This document shows positions 42,184-52,627 of a stretch of 64,000 nucleotides of DNA, piece by piece. Position 1 is the stretch's first letter, and each line of letters opens with the position of its first letter. The stretch is taken from contig CALFVF010000029.1 of assembly GCA_937928735.1 (NCBI GenBank), positions 34,352 to 98,351 on the forward strand, given 5' to 3'. Source of the DNA: an uncultured Verrucomicrobiales bacterium (GTDB lineage: Bacteria; Verrucomicrobiota; Verrucomicrobiia; Verrucomicrobiales; Akkermansiaceae). The notes below the pieces were generated by a model that saw nothing but the letters and a program-made list of their open reading frames with translations, made no database searches and had not been told where the DNA came from. The translations under genes were made by a program, and so were the position numbers.

Positions 42184-42796
42184 TTCCTTACTCGATATCG
42201 AAAAAAGCCTCAAGAAGCTAAAGATGCCAGAAGCATCTGACACAGCTCTATGGCGGCTAGAAGATCTAGTGGATGAGCTAGCCAGCGATGGAGTGGTTGC
42301 TGAGCAGTCTCCTCAAACTGGAGAGCATCGTTCAGGAGAATGGTTCAACAAGCTCCAGCGACAGCCTAGACTACTCTTCTACTCTGTAGCAGCCTGCTTT
42401 CTTGCCTGCATGGGAGCAGGGTTTTATGGATTTGATCAAGCCGCACAGCGTACAAATGCAGGGACAGAGGTGGCTAAGGCCAGTGAATTACGCATGCAAG
42501 CTGACGATAAACTGATAAGCAGTGTGTCTGCACCTGAGGATGTGGTGCAGATAAATAGAGAGGACTCTGCCAGTGTGAATGCCTCTACGATGTCGATGGA
42601 GTTTGTCAGATCAGATACGGTAGTGGAGATGCTCGCCGTGGAAGAAGGGTTTTCAGAAGATAGAAATGCTTTTTTTCGCGTAGAGCGCTATTCTGTACTC
42701 GATTCTGATATTTATAAAGACCCCACTTCTGGTCATACGGTTACACTCCAGCAGACAAGTAATGAGGAGCGAAGAGCTCCGGTAACATTCTTTTAG
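42176..42796 (+). CDS. Single-pass membrane protein, putative anti-sigma factor
   Basis: 206 residues. An N-terminal cytoplasmic part (1-62) begins with a helix DIEKSLKKLKMPEASDTALWRLEDLVDE (short part: LEKSL-like amphipathic start), then one membrane segment at about 64-83 (LLFYSVAACFLACMGAGFYG) and a periplasmic tail with no recognised domain. The 8-bp overlap with the ECF sigma gene, the topology and small size fit an anti-sigma factor, although no zinc-binding HxxxCxxC motif is seen. Upstream of a PDZ protein by 2 bp. Function inferred from context. Confidence 0.72.
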   Translation: MDNSLLDIEKSLKKLKMPEASDTALWRLEDLVDELASDGVVAEQSPQTGEHRSGEWFNKLQRQPRLLFYSVAACFLACMGAGFYGFDQAAQRTNAGTEVAKASELRMQADDKLISSVSAPEDVVQINREDSASVNASTMSMEFVRSDTVVEMLAVEEGFSEDRNAFFRVERYSVLDSDIYKDPTSGHTVTLQQTSNEERRAPVTFF

Positions 42797-42798
42797 TT

Positions 42799-43515
42799 AT
42801 GAAAGTATTCACATCTGTTCTCTTTTTTTACCTGTTAGTGACAGGGGCTACCTATGCCGATAAGGTGAATTCACCTGTATTTATGGGAGTAGGAGTCGCG
42901 AAGCCCTCCGAAATCATTCGCGCACAATTGCCAGAGCTGCCAAAAGGGGCGGGCTTTGTCCTCGAATCCGTGAAACTCAGCGGGCCCGCAGAGAGAGCAG
43001 GGCTTGAGGTACACGATGTCATCTATATGTTAGAGGATCAACTCCTTATTAATGAAGGGCAATTAATGACACTGCTAGGCCTCAGGCATGATGGAGAAAC
43101 AGTGACAATTCGCTATTTCCGTGGTGGAGAGGAACAAGAGACGGATCTCACACTCGAATCAAGAGAAGAAGTGCTAAGACCATCTCTACCTGATCAAATC
43201 GGCCTTCCTCCTATACCGGGCTTGCCACTGCATACGATTGATCGCCAAGAGAGAACAGCGACGATATCTGACGATAAAGGTATCTACACAATGATGAAGC
43301 AGGGTGAAGAAGTCTGGCTCAGAGTCGAGAGTCTCGGTGGTGAACTCGTCTTTGATGGTGCTGTGATGAACTCAGCCCAGCTCGAAACCGTTCCTGAGCA
43401 CTGCAAAGATAAGCTCCCGATTCTTCGGAGAGCTCTGGATGAGTTTACAAGAGATAAAGTAAAGCGTAGAACACGGGTGCGCTACGTGCCACCTAAACCA
43501 AATCAGAAAAGATAG
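42799..43515 (+). CDS. Secreted PDZ domain protein
   Basis: 238 residues with a signal peptide (1-20, ending TYA). A PDZ domain covers about 28-115: FMGVGVAKPSEIIRAQL, then LSGPAERAGLEVHDVIYML, LLINEGQLMTLLGL and GETVTIRYFRGGEEQ. No protease domain is attached. The C-terminus is basic and proline-rich (VRYVPPKPNQKR). It lies 2 bp after the putative anti-sigma gene, and a membrane protease gene follows, so it may be the peptide-sensing part of a proteolytic signalling chain. This role is inferred. Confidence 0.82.
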   Translation: MKVFTSVLFFYLLVTGATYADKVNSPVFMGVGVAKPSEIIRAQLPELPKGAGFVLESVKLSGPAERAGLEVHDVIYMLEDQLLINEGQLMTLLGLRHDGETVTIRYFRGGEEQETDLTLESREEVLRPSLPDQIGLPPIPGLPLHTIDRQERTATISDDKGIYTMMKQGEEVWLRVESLGGELVFDGAVMNSAQLETVPEHCKDKLPILRRALDEFTRDKVKRRTRVRYVPPKPNQKR

Positions 43516-43539
43516 AGAACGTCGTGTTTTTGGTTCTAC

Positions 43540-44268
43540 ATGGAGTCTAGTTCTCTGATGCCTACAGCTAGTGCTTTTTGTCGAAATGTAGTGGTGCAGA
43601 TTATCGCTGCATATGGGCTGTTTTTTCTCGTTGCAGCAGCTAGTTCTTTGCTTACGGATACAGTTTTGATCCGTAAGCTGCTGATGTCTGTTCCTGGAGC
43701 TGTACTGTGCCTCTACGCAGTGAAGTCACAGATGTGGCAAAAGGTGGAAAAGAAGGGGCGGGGGTTTCGTATTTGTGCGATTTTGATCTTACTGTGCTAC
43801 TTTGCTGTGAATTTCATTGGTAAGCCTACTTCCTCTGTTCCGGAGTTCATGGAGTTACTAGCAGTTGTGTCAGTTTGTGTGTTGATTGGTATCAGTGAAG
43901 AACTGATGTTTCGTGGGTACTTATTTCAGCTTTGTAGGCGCTGGAGTCCAGCTGCAGCTGTTCTCATCACATCTATACTATTTGGTATCTTACATTATCC
44001 ACAAGGGGTAGTTGGTGTGATCATTACATGTATTTGTGGATTGGTGTTTGCAATAGCACGGTCGAGAGGAGTCCCTCTATGGAGCTTGATTGCTCTTCAC
44101 GCCCTTATAGATTTACCGGCTAGGTTACCACATAGTGTGACGAGTTACTATAGCGCTCTGGGGCTGCTGGTGTCAGTGAGTGCTTTAGTTTTTGGAGTGT
44201 GTTATTTTATCCGTCCTTCTCATTGGGTGAAAGAAAAGAGCCAGCCTTTTGGTAAAAAGCTGGCTTGA
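43540..44268 (+). CDS. CPBP family intramembrane glutamic endopeptidase
   Basis: A 242-residue polytopic membrane protein (about seven hydrophobic segments) of the CAAX protease/Abi (CPBP, Rce1-like) family. All three motifs are present: EExxxR as ISEELMFRGYLF (Glu120, Glu121, Arg125), FGILHYPQG with His152, and IALHALIDLP with His187. It lies 24 bp after the PDZ gene and is probably the last gene of the sigma/anti-sigma/PDZ cluster. Rce1-like enzymes cleave within membranes; cleaving the linked single-pass protein is a testable idea. ATG at 43558 is a second start option. Confidence 0.87.
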   Translation: MESSSLMPTASAFCRNVVVQIIAAYGLFFLVAAASSLLTDTVLIRKLLMSVPGAVLCLYAVKSQMWQKVEKKGRGFRICAILILLCYFAVNFIGKPTSSVPEFMELLAVVSVCVLIGISEELMFRGYLFQLCRRWSPAAAVLITSILFGILHYPQGVVGVIITCICGLVFAIARSRGVPLWSLIALHALIDLPARLPHSVTSYYSALGLLVSVSALVFGVCYFIRPSHWVKEKSQPFGKKLA

Positions 44269-44307
44269 GAAAAAAAGGATCAAGTCAATGATCAATTAAG
44301 ATGAGTT

Positions 44308-44346
44308 GAGCTAAGAGAGACTGAGCTTAGCTCTTCTTTTCTTTTT
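44308..44346 (+). terminator. Rho-independent terminator candidate
   Basis: GAGCTAAG (44308-44315) and CTTAGCTC (44326-44333) form an 8-bp stem with a 10-base loop, followed by TTCTTTTCTTTTTT. It lies 40 bp after the CPBP gene and overlaps the last codons of yajC on the opposite strand, so it probably ends the plus-strand sigma/protease operon. Confidence 0.6.
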
Positions 44347-44641
44347 TCTCAGCGTTGACTGAGGCGACTGCTGTCTTATCGAATTTCATAGTGACATTCT
44401 CTGCAATGCGCATGGAGAATGTTTTTTCTCCGACGTGAGTGACTGTGCCGTGAATGCCGCCAATGGTGATGACCTGATCGTTTTTCTTGAGTGCCTTGAT
44501 TTTATTCGCGACTTCTTTTTGGCGTTTTTGTTGGGGGCGGATAAGAACGACCCAAAAGACGACTACCATGACGATTGGAAGTACGATTTGAGAAGGGTTA
44601 AACGCCTGGGCAGCGAGGAGTGTTGTCTGTAGTGTCATCAT
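44327..44641 (-). CDS. yajC: Preprotein translocase subunit YajC
   Basis: A 104-residue single-pass membrane protein, the small accessory subunit of the Sec/SecDF-YajC translocase. The pattern is typical: hydrophobic helix IVLPIVMVVVFWVVLIRPQQKRQKE (short part: VVFWVVLIRPQQKR), then IKALKKNDQVITIGGIHGTV and a basic tail (EKKEKKS). It follows tgt by 33 bp on the same strand, the usual tgt-yajC order. secD/secF would be expected next but are not found downstream on this strand. Confidence 0.95.
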   Translation of the reverse strand: MMTLQTTLLAAQAFNPSQIVLPIVMVVVFWVVLIRPQQKRQKEVANKIKALKKNDQVITIGGIHGTVTHVGEKTFSMRIAENVTMKFDKTAVASVNAEKKEKKS

Positions 44642-44674
44642 AGCTATTAGTTGTTAGAATGGCTGAGGAGTGAT

Positions 44675-45886
<1,212 letters not shown>

Positions 45887-45939
45887 TTAAGGGAGGAGTG
45901 ATTTCCTAGTACTGCGAGCTGGATGAGTGGCTAGTGATA

Positions 45940-48333
45940 CTAGGGAGCGAGTGCGTACTTTAGGGCTTTGAGAGCTTGGCTCGGTGTGATGGCTTCTTCG
46001 AGCAAGACAGCTGGTCGATCAGGGTTCGCTGGGTAGATGAGGTTGACGGGGATAGTCTGGCGGTTTGCGCGGGCGAGATCTTCCTTTTTCACTGGGTCAT
46101 TGAGAGTCATGTCGACTTTGATGAGTTCGATATCATGCTCTTTGACGAAGTCGATGACTTCTTGGTTGGAGAAGATGATGAGTTTATTGGTCTGGCAGGT
46201 GCTGCACCATGCGGCTGTGTAGTCGAGCCAGAGAGGCTGGTTTTTCTGCTTGGCGTGTTCGACTTTCCCTGGTTTCCATGGCTTCCATTTGAGCCCACCT
46301 TTTCCGATGCTCAGTGTGTCACTAGTGGGGGGCTCGGAATTCACAGAAGTTTTTACCATAAGAACAGCACCTACCACTAAGAGGGCACTGAGGCCGTAGC
46401 CGAGGATGAGGCGCTGCTTCAGCTTAATGAAGGGTGTACCCCAGTGACCATAGGTAAAGGCGGCGAAAGCGAAGGCGACAAGCGCCATGCAGAACCACCA
46501 GAGACCATCTGTGCCGGTCTGCTGGCCAAGTGTTCTCATAAAGAACGCTGCTGTAAAGATCATGGGGAAGGCCATGATTTTCTTAAAGGTCACCATCCAG
46601 GCTCCGGGGCGGGGTAACTTATTAATCAAGTCAGGGAAGAAGGAGAGAATGGCATAGGGGAAGGCAATACCCAGAGCGAAGACGGTGAAGATGAGCATCG
46701 CCATGACGGGTGGCTGAGAGAGTGCTATTCCCAAGGTCGCTCCTAAGAATGGGCCACTGCATGGAGTTGCAATCAGTGTGGTGAGGGCACCGCTGAAGAA
46801 GGAGCCTGAGTATCCCTTTTTATTCTGCAAATTACCACCAGCACCTGTGAGGGAGGTGCCGATTTCAAAGAGGCCGTATAAATTAAGGCCAAAGAGAACT
46901 AGGAAGATGATAATGATGGCAACAAAGATGGGGTTGCCCATTTGCTCACCCCAAGTGGCTGTTGAGCCCGTGGAGGCCTGTATGGCGAGAATGATTCCCG
47001 CAAGAATCCACATGGCAACAACGAGTCCTAGTGTGAAGACTAGGCCGTGTTTTTTAATTTTCTTCGGGTCATTTCCTGAGAGTTGGACGAAGCCTAAGAC
47101 TTTCACCCCTAGTACAGGGAAGACACAGGGCATGAGATTAAGAATCATACCGCCGAGAAAGACGAATGCGAGAACGCTTAGAATTCCTCTGTTTTTTGTT
47201 TTATTAGCGGAGTCAGTTGCTGCCGACTCTAGTGAGGAGAGGTCACTGAGGTCATCGGGAATCTTATCGACAGTGATGAATTTGATTTTTTTGCTAGGGT
47301 CATAGAGCTCGGCCATAGCTGCGACTTCTGCAGGTGTGTCTAGGCGTACATTATGGCCACTATCAGCCACTATGGCATCCGCCTTCTGGACTTTGATCTC
47401 TGAGGCGTCTGCTTGGAGAGCTGTACTGATCAAGACAGCTTTGAAGTTTGAGCTGATAGGAGCATTTGTGGAAGTGAGAATACCGCGCAGAGGGTCTGGT
47501 AAGGCTTCTCCTTCATCCAACTCTAGATCTACACTGAGCTGGTAGCCGTTCGTTGTTTTTTCGATCGTGTGCTCACTCTCGAAGTTAATGATCTTGGTGT
47601 CGGGAGCGAAGATAAGACCATCTATGTTCGTCAGGTCAAGTGGTGCCTCTATGTCGAGTATGAGCTGGTTATTCTTAACAGAGGCCTTTGTGCTCCACTC
47701 GTCTGATGTGTGTGGCAGTGTGTCTTTAGCTTTGGTAATTAGTGAGGCATTGGTAGTATTTTCTACGGCACTAGAACCTACTGCTAGAGAGAGAGTTGCA
47801 CTGTGTTTGGTCTGTGGCAAGCAGGCGCTTTCTTTACAGAGCTGAACCGCGACATTGACGCTGAGTTCAACGTTACTGCTAGAGAGTGTGCTCGGTGGGG
47901 TGATTGTTGTTAGGAAGTACTGAGTGTTCTCATAGTAGAGGGTTAGTGCATTGTAATTATGGCCTGACTTGGGGGAGGGCCAGAGAATCTCACTGTGGGT
48001 GAATCCCTCTGGAAGCTGGAGCTTGAACTCGAGTGGGAGATTGTAGGCATCCACTTTATAGTAAGAGTGGTAATGCTCAGGATGGCGAATTTCCACCGCG
48101 ATCTCAAATGGTTGGCCCGCCTGTATGGTGGAGACAGAGGAGATAAGTGCGACGTCTACCTCTGTCTTCTTTTTCGTTGTGAAGGCAGCTGGCTTGTTGA
48201 ATGCATCAGGTGCAAAAGGATCTACCTTCGCGGGCTCGCTCTTGAGGGGATCCGCAGCACTGAGTGGAGTCGAGACTGAGGAGGCCGCCAGAAAGAGAAG
48301 CAGGTAAAAGAATTTCGCAATTTTAGGATTCAT
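45940..48333 (-). CDS. dsbD: Thiol:disulfide interchange protein, DsbD type
   Basis: Carries electrons from cytoplasmic thioredoxin to the periplasm. 797 residues: signal peptide (1-27), an N-terminal periplasmic DsbC-like domain (55-290) with SACLPQ, a membrane domain of about eight segments with the paired-Cys motifs NLMPCVFPVLGVKVLG and ATPCSGPFLGATLG, and a C-terminal thioredoxin domain with WCSTCQTNK. This is the full three-domain arrangement. It lies upstream of tgt and yajC in the same orientation. It may keep cytochrome c or other secreted-protein thiols reduced; the DUF1553 cytochrome nearby would need such support. Confidence 0.92.
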   Translation of the reverse strand: MNPKIAKFFYLLLFLAASSVSTPLSAADPLKSEPAKVDPFAPDAFNKPAAFTTKKKTEVDVALISSVSTIQAGQPFEIAVEIRHPEHYHSYYKVDAYNLPLEFKLQLPEGFTHSEILWPSPKSGHNYNALTLYYENTQYFLTTITPPSTLSSSNVELSVNVAVQLCKESACLPQTKHSATLSLAVGSSAVENTTNASLITKAKDTLPHTSDEWSTKASVKNNQLILDIEAPLDLTNIDGLIFAPDTKIINFESEHTIEKTTNGYQLSVDLELDEGEALPDPLRGILTSTNAPISSNFKAVLISTALQADASEIKVQKADAIVADSGHNVRLDTPAEVAAMAELYDPSKKIKFITVDKIPDDLSDLSSLESAATDSANKTKNRGILSVLAFVFLGGMILNLMPCVFPVLGVKVLGFVQLSGNDPKKIKKHGLVFTLGLVVAMWILAGIILAIQASTGSTATWGEQMGNPIFVAIIIIFLVLFGLNLYGLFEIGTSLTGAGGNLQNKKGYSGSFFSGALTTLIATPCSGPFLGATLGIALSQPPVMAMLIFTVFALGIAFPYAILSFFPDLINKLPRPGAWMVTFKKIMAFPMIFTAAFFMRTLGQQTGTDGLWWFCMALVAFAFAAFTYGHWGTPFIKLKQRLILGYGLSALLVVGAVLMVKTSVNSEPPTSDTLSIGKGGLKWKPWKPGKVEHAKQKNQPLWLDYTAAWCSTCQTNKLIIFSNQEVIDFVKEHDIELIKVDMTLNDPVKKEDLARANRQTIPVNLIYPANPDRPAVLLEEAITPSQALKALKYALAP

Positions 48334-48637
48334 TGGGCAACTTGGTTGTTCTATTAAGGGAGTTATTTGAGCTAGGTTATTCCCGTTTTTATAGAAAACT
48401 CGTGAAGAGTAAAGCTAGCTAAGAGCGGGATACACCCAGAAGTCAGCCAGCTCAAGAAAGGAAAAATAAATAGACTTAGTGAGGCGAGCTACTGCGAGAT
48501 TCGTTCCGCGTTTTTTTAAGGAGTATTTGCGTGAAAACTGCGAATTTTAGCACTGATTTCATTTTTAATGAGCACGGGTCGATTCTTTTTATTTCGTGTT
48601 TGCATGAACACGCTAGCAGGTTAGATTCTCTAACTGT
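48334..48637. other. Divergent gap between dsbD and yifB with two small hairpins
   Basis: No gene is seen. Near the right end are two perfect 6-bp hairpins: CGTGTT/AACACG (48595-48612) and GTTAGA-TTC-TCTAAC (48620-48634). The second ends 3 bases before the yifB ATG, so it would cover the ribosome-binding region if formed in the mRNA. Promoters for both genes should lie in the AT-rich middle, but none is clear by eye. Confidence 0.45.
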
Positions 48638-50176
48638 ATGGTCACAAAGGTATATTCGGCGGCTCTGCAGGGTGTAGATGCGAAAGAAGTTGAGGTGGAA
48701 GTCAATAGCCACAACAGTGAGAAATTCGGTATCAATATTGTCGGGCTACCAGATGCCGCAGTGCGAGAGAGCTCACAGCGAGTTCTAGCGGCTATTTCTA
48801 ACAGCGCTCTGAAGATTGGAAATGGAATCCACACAGTCAACCTAGCGCCTGCCGATATCCGCAAGGAAGGGCCGAGCTTTGACTTGCCCATTGCCATAGC
48901 ACTTGCCGCCGCTGGAATGGAGGAGGATATACCAGAAGCGGATCAATTCATGATTGTCGGAGAACTCGCACTGGATGGAACGATTCGCCCAGTGAAGGGG
49001 GTTCTCGCCATTGCTCTAGAAGCGCGCAATCAAGGACGTAGAGAGTTGATTGTGCCTGAGCAGAATGCCAAGGAGGCGGCAATGGTGGAGGGGGTGACTG
49101 TGTATGGGATGAGTCATCTGCACGCGGCATGGCGTCTGATCACAGGACAGGAGGCGTTTTTACCGTTTCAGTATGATAGAAAGGCTTTATTTGAGAAACA
49201 GCGCAGCTACAGCATCGATCTTGCCGATGTGAAGGGTCAAGGTCAGGTGAAGCGCGCGCTAGAAGTTGCTGCAGCTGGGAATCATAACATGCTCTTTGTA
49301 GGGCCTCCAGGTACTGGGAAGTCGATGATGGCGAAGCGCTTGCCCACCATTTTACCCCCGCTGAGTGAAAATGAGGCGATCGAGACGACTAAGATCCATT
49401 CTGTCGCAGGGCGCCTAGAGGATAAAGAGTCCCTACTGGTGACGCGGCCATTTCGAGCACCGCATCACACGATCTCAGATGCTGGTTTACTAGGTGGGGG
49501 GTCTCACCCAGGCCCTGGTGAGGTCTCCTTGTCGCACAATGGGGTGCTATTTTTAGATGAATTACCCGAATTTCGACGCCAGACACTCGAAGTGCTTCGC
49601 CAGCCAATTGAGGATAAATCTGTGACGATTTCACGTGCTGCGGGGAGCCTGTCATTTCCGAGTCATTTTATGCTGATTGCGGCGATGAATCCATGTCCGT
49701 GTGGGTATTATGGCGATGCTAAGCGGGAGTGCCGCTGCTCTCCCCACCAGATTGAAAATTACCGCCGAAGAATTAGCGGGCCACTTCTAGATCGAATTGA
49801 TCTCCACGTCGAAGTCCCACTCATTGAGTATAAAGACCTGAAGTCGAAACAAAAAGGCGAGAGCTCCCAGATCGTGAGAGAACGTGTGCTCGCAGCGAGA
49901 GCTCGCCAGAAAGAGCGCTTTGCGGGACACAGTGATGTCTACTCGAATTCAGCCATTCCCAGTGGGCTGATGGATGACTACTGCCGAGTGGATACAGCAT
50001 CATCACAAATACTCGAGCAGGCGATGAATACACTGAATTTCTCAGCACGCGCCCATGATCGTATTCTCAAGGTCGCTCGCACCCTAGCTGACTTAGTGGA
50101 TCAAGAATGGATCCAGAGTGAGCATGTGCTCGAAGCGATCCAATATCGTACACTAGATCGCAAGCTGCTGATGTGA
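48638..50176 (+). CDS. yifB: YifB/ComM family Mg-chelatase-like ATPase
   Basis: A 512-residue AAA+ helicase-type protein; ComM members promote branch migration in natural transformation. The N-terminal Lon-like S5 domain has FGINIVGLPDAAVRESSQRV; Walker A is GPPGTGKS at 222-229; Walker B LFLDELPEF follows; then a Cys-rich NPCPCGYYGDAKRECRCSP segment, an SGPLLDRIDLHVEVP sensor region and a C-terminal helical part (NFSARAHDRILKVARTLADL). Standard length. The upstream hairpin at 48620-48634 may affect initiation. It precedes a cysteine desulfurase by 78 bp. Confidence 0.95.
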   Translation: MVTKVYSAALQGVDAKEVEVEVNSHNSEKFGINIVGLPDAAVRESSQRVLAAISNSALKIGNGIHTVNLAPADIRKEGPSFDLPIAIALAAAGMEEDIPEADQFMIVGELALDGTIRPVKGVLAIALEARNQGRRELIVPEQNAKEAAMVEGVTVYGMSHLHAAWRLITGQEAFLPFQYDRKALFEKQRSYSIDLADVKGQGQVKRALEVAAAGNHNMLFVGPPGTGKSMMAKRLPTILPPLSENEAIETTKIHSVAGRLEDKESLLVTRPFRAPHHTISDAGLLGGGSHPGPGEVSLSHNGVLFLDELPEFRRQTLEVLRQPIEDKSVTISRAAGSLSFPSHFMLIAAMNPCPCGYYGDAKRECRCSPHQIENYRRRISGPLLDRIDLHVEVPLIEYKDLKSKQKGESSQIVRERVLAARARQKERFAGHSDVYSNSAIPSGLMDDYCRVDTASSQILEQAMNTLNFSARAHDRILKVARTLADLVDQEWIQSEHVLEAIQYRTLDRKLLM

Positions 50177-50254
50177 AAAGGTGCGAGCAAGAGTGGGAGA
50201 AAGAGCGAGAGAAAACTCTTTGACCGTCATTTCACCCAGCACTAAGCTTCAGCT

Positions 50255-51430
50255 GTGATCTATCTTGACTCGAATGCCACAACACAGGTTCAACCAGCAG
50301 TTCTAGAGGCGATGCTGCCATACTTGCAGGATCAGTGTTATAATCCCTCCAGTGGCTACCGAGCGGCTAAGGGAGTGAAAGAGGCACTCAGTCAAGCCAG
50401 AGAGCAAGTCGCCGCACTGATCTCAGCACAGCCAGAGGAAATCGTCTTTACTGGGTGTGGTACAGAATCTAACAATGCCGCTATTCTATCATTAGCGCAC
50501 TCTGTGTCACCAGAGAAGAGAGTGATTGTGACTAGTGCCATTGAGCACAGTGCAGTACTGAGAGTGTGCGAACATCTCGAGGGCTTCCAAGTGCACTTGG
50601 TGGGAGTGGATGAAGGTGGGCGACTGGATCTAGAAGCCTGGGAGCGTGCGGTTTCATCTGAGGGAGTCGCCTTTGCGACTCTGATGTGGGCGAATAATGA
50701 AACAGGAGTGATTCAGCCTCTCAAAGAAGCTTGTGCTCTAGCTCATAAGTACAACGTGCCATTTCACACAGACGCGATACAAGCGATCGGAAAAACGGTG
50801 GTAGATGCCAGAGAGAGTGATGTCGATTATCTCTCTATTTCTGGACACAAATTCCATGCCCCGAAGGGAGTCGGAGCGCTCTACATTAAGAAAGGCTTAC
50901 CCTTTGAACCACTACTGCTAGGTGGTGGCCAAGAAGGAGGAAGGAGGAGTGGCACAGAAAATGTGGCCTCCATCATCGGCATGGGAAAAGCCGCAGAACT
51001 TGTGATGGAGCAGTGTGGTGAGAAACTTAAGAACATCCAATCTCTCAGAGATCTCTTTGAAAACACCGTACTCAATGGCCTAGAGGGAGTGCATGTGAAT
51101 GGAGATCCCGAGCATCGAGCTGGTAATACCTCGCATCTCTCTTTTGATGACTGTGAGGCAGCAGGACTACTTGTGCTACTCGATGAATATGGAGTGGCCT
51201 GTTCAGCAGGTTCTGCCTGCATGACCGGCAAACAGCGACCATCCCATGTCCAGAAGGCCATGGGCTTTAGTGATCGCTATGCAAGAAGTAGTCTGCGTAT
51301 TTCCTTCTCGATTTTAAACACAAAGCAAGAAGCCCTAAAAGGAGCCCAGCAGCTCATTAAGGCTGTCAAAAAACTACGTAAAGTCCAGGGTAGTGGAGGT
51401 GTCGGCTCTGTCATGGTTTATACGTCATGA
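50255..51430 (+). CDS. Cysteine desulfurase, NifS/IscS type
   Basis: A PLP enzyme that removes sulfur from cysteine for Fe-S clusters or thio-tRNA. 391 residues; start GTG. The opening MIYLDSNATT is typical. The PLP Lys is in SISGHKFHAPKG (Lys199), with TDAIQAIGK and HSAVLR nearby; the catalytic Cys lies in CSAGSACMTGKQRPS (Cys322). The RSGTEN motif is also conserved. No IscU, IscA or mnmA gene is adjacent, so whether it serves Fe-S clusters or tRNA thiolation is open. Confidence 0.95.
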   Translation: MIYLDSNATTQVQPAVLEAMLPYLQDQCYNPSSGYRAAKGVKEALSQAREQVAALISAQPEEIVFTGCGTESNNAAILSLAHSVSPEKRVIVTSAIEHSAVLRVCEHLEGFQVHLVGVDEGGRLDLEAWERAVSSEGVAFATLMWANNETGVIQPLKEACALAHKYNVPFHTDAIQAIGKTVVDARESDVDYLSISGHKFHAPKGVGALYIKKGLPFEPLLLGGGQEGGRRSGTENVASIIGMGKAAELVMEQCGEKLKNIQSLRDLFENTVLNGLEGVHVNGDPEHRAGNTSHLSFDDCEAAGLLVLLDEYGVACSAGSACMTGKQRPSHVQKAMGFSDRYARSSLRISFSILNTKQEALKGAQQLIKAVKKLRKVQGSGGVGSVMVYTS

Positions 51431-51728
51431 TCATGTGTTTTTTCTCAATGGGTCTATTCAATACTCCCTCAAAACAATCTAGAATAAGCATTAGAGGTAG
51501 AGTGTCTGAAAACCAGCCTTGATCTCCCACTAAATCTCTTCGTGCTTTCAACCAGTTAGTCTTTCTTACTGGTATAAGTTTGAGTTAAATTGTAACAATA
51601 AGGTAAAAATGAAGCTTATTGCTAAGTTTTTAACGCTTATTGGTGTCCATTGTATTAAGTAGTCGCTTTTATCTTTTCTAAGTTTAGTCGTCGAGTTAAT
51701 CTTGTAACTCAATGACTGTTAATAAATA

Positions 51729-52556
51729 ATGAAATTGAAAAAAATCTACTTACTCAGCCTTCTAGCAACTAGTGTTAGTACTGCCCAAGCGACAATAAGT
51801 CTCATCACAGGAATTACGACGACTCCAGTAGCAGGGACCGCACCTGGAGGTGCTGATCCGAGCGCATTCACAAATGGTACAGCAGCTGCCAATGATAATG
51901 ATGGTGGCCACATACTGACATCTGTTTCCACAGCTGCTGCGACTTCGACTTCAATTACTTTTGCCTCAGAGTTCGGAGGAACCCCGACTGGCACAAATAG
52001 TAACATTACTTTTGGGAATGGCTCAGAAGATTTGACGACTACTGTTGTAGATAGTCAAACGGATAACCGAGTGGATACAGGGGCGCTTAATGTTGGAGAT
52101 GGAGATACTTATTTTTGGCGAGGAGCGGCGATCACAGCGGATGACGCTGTATTTGTGATTTATAATGCTGCTGTAGGTGCAAATTTCGGAGCACCTGATT
52201 TTGTGCAATTAGTGGATACAACAGGTACTTTAATTGGTAATCAAGTAGCCTTGTTAAACGCTGCAGGTACAACTTTTGATGGTGATACGAATAATGCTTT
52301 TGGCCGAATTGATTTATCGCGGCAGACGAATGGACCTTTGTCTGATCGCCTGTTAGCTGGTTTAGCAATTGATGTTTCTGCTTTTGGGGTAACTGATTTA
52401 ACAACGATACAAGGAGTCCAGTTCGGAGATAATGCTGCGAATAATAATGATTTTCAAGTTGTTGGTTTTGCCAATGTAGCTACAGCTATTCCGGAGCCTT
52501 CTTCTTTTGTCCTTCTCGGATTAGGTGCGATTGGTTTCATGCGCCGCCGCCGATAG
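51729..52556 (+). CDS. PEP-CTERM sorting domain protein
   Basis: 275 residues. A signal peptide covers 1-20. The middle is low in charge and rich in Thr/Ala/Asn (repeat-like beta structure), as in surface or exopolysaccharide-associated proteins. The C-terminus has PEPSS, a hydrophobic helix (FVLLGLGAIGFM) and an RRRR end: the PEP-CTERM sorting signal processed by an exosortase. No exosortase gene is in this window. Upstream, GAGTTA/TAACTC (51693-51710) forms a small hairpin. A strong bidirectional terminator follows. Confidence 0.9.
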   Translation: MKLKKIYLLSLLATSVSTAQATISLITGITTTPVAGTAPGGADPSAFTNGTAAANDNDGGHILTSVSTAAATSTSITFASEFGGTPTGTNSNITFGNGSEDLTTTVVDSQTDNRVDTGALNVGDGDTYFWRGAAITADDAVFVIYNAAVGANFGAPDFVQLVDTTGTLIGNQVALLNAAGTTFDGDTNNAFGRIDLSRQTNGPLSDRLLAGLAIDVSAFGVTDLTTIQGVQFGDNAANNNDFQVVGFANVATAIPEPSSFVLLGLGAIGFMRRRR

Positions 52557-52577
52557 TTGTTTTTTAAAGATTATGAT

Positions 52578-52613
52578 AAAAAGGCGTGCTCATAACTGAG
52601 TGTGCCTTTTTTT
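52578..52613. terminator. Bidirectional rho-independent terminator
   Basis: The hairpin AAAGGCGTGCTCA - TAAC - TGAGTGTGCCTTT has a stem of 13 pairs including three wobbles and is flanked by A-run and T-run (TTTTTTT to 52613). It lies between the PEP-CTERM gene and the convergent UbiA gene and can end transcription from both sides. Confidence 0.85.
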
Positions 52614-52627
52614 ATTACAATAAAGCC

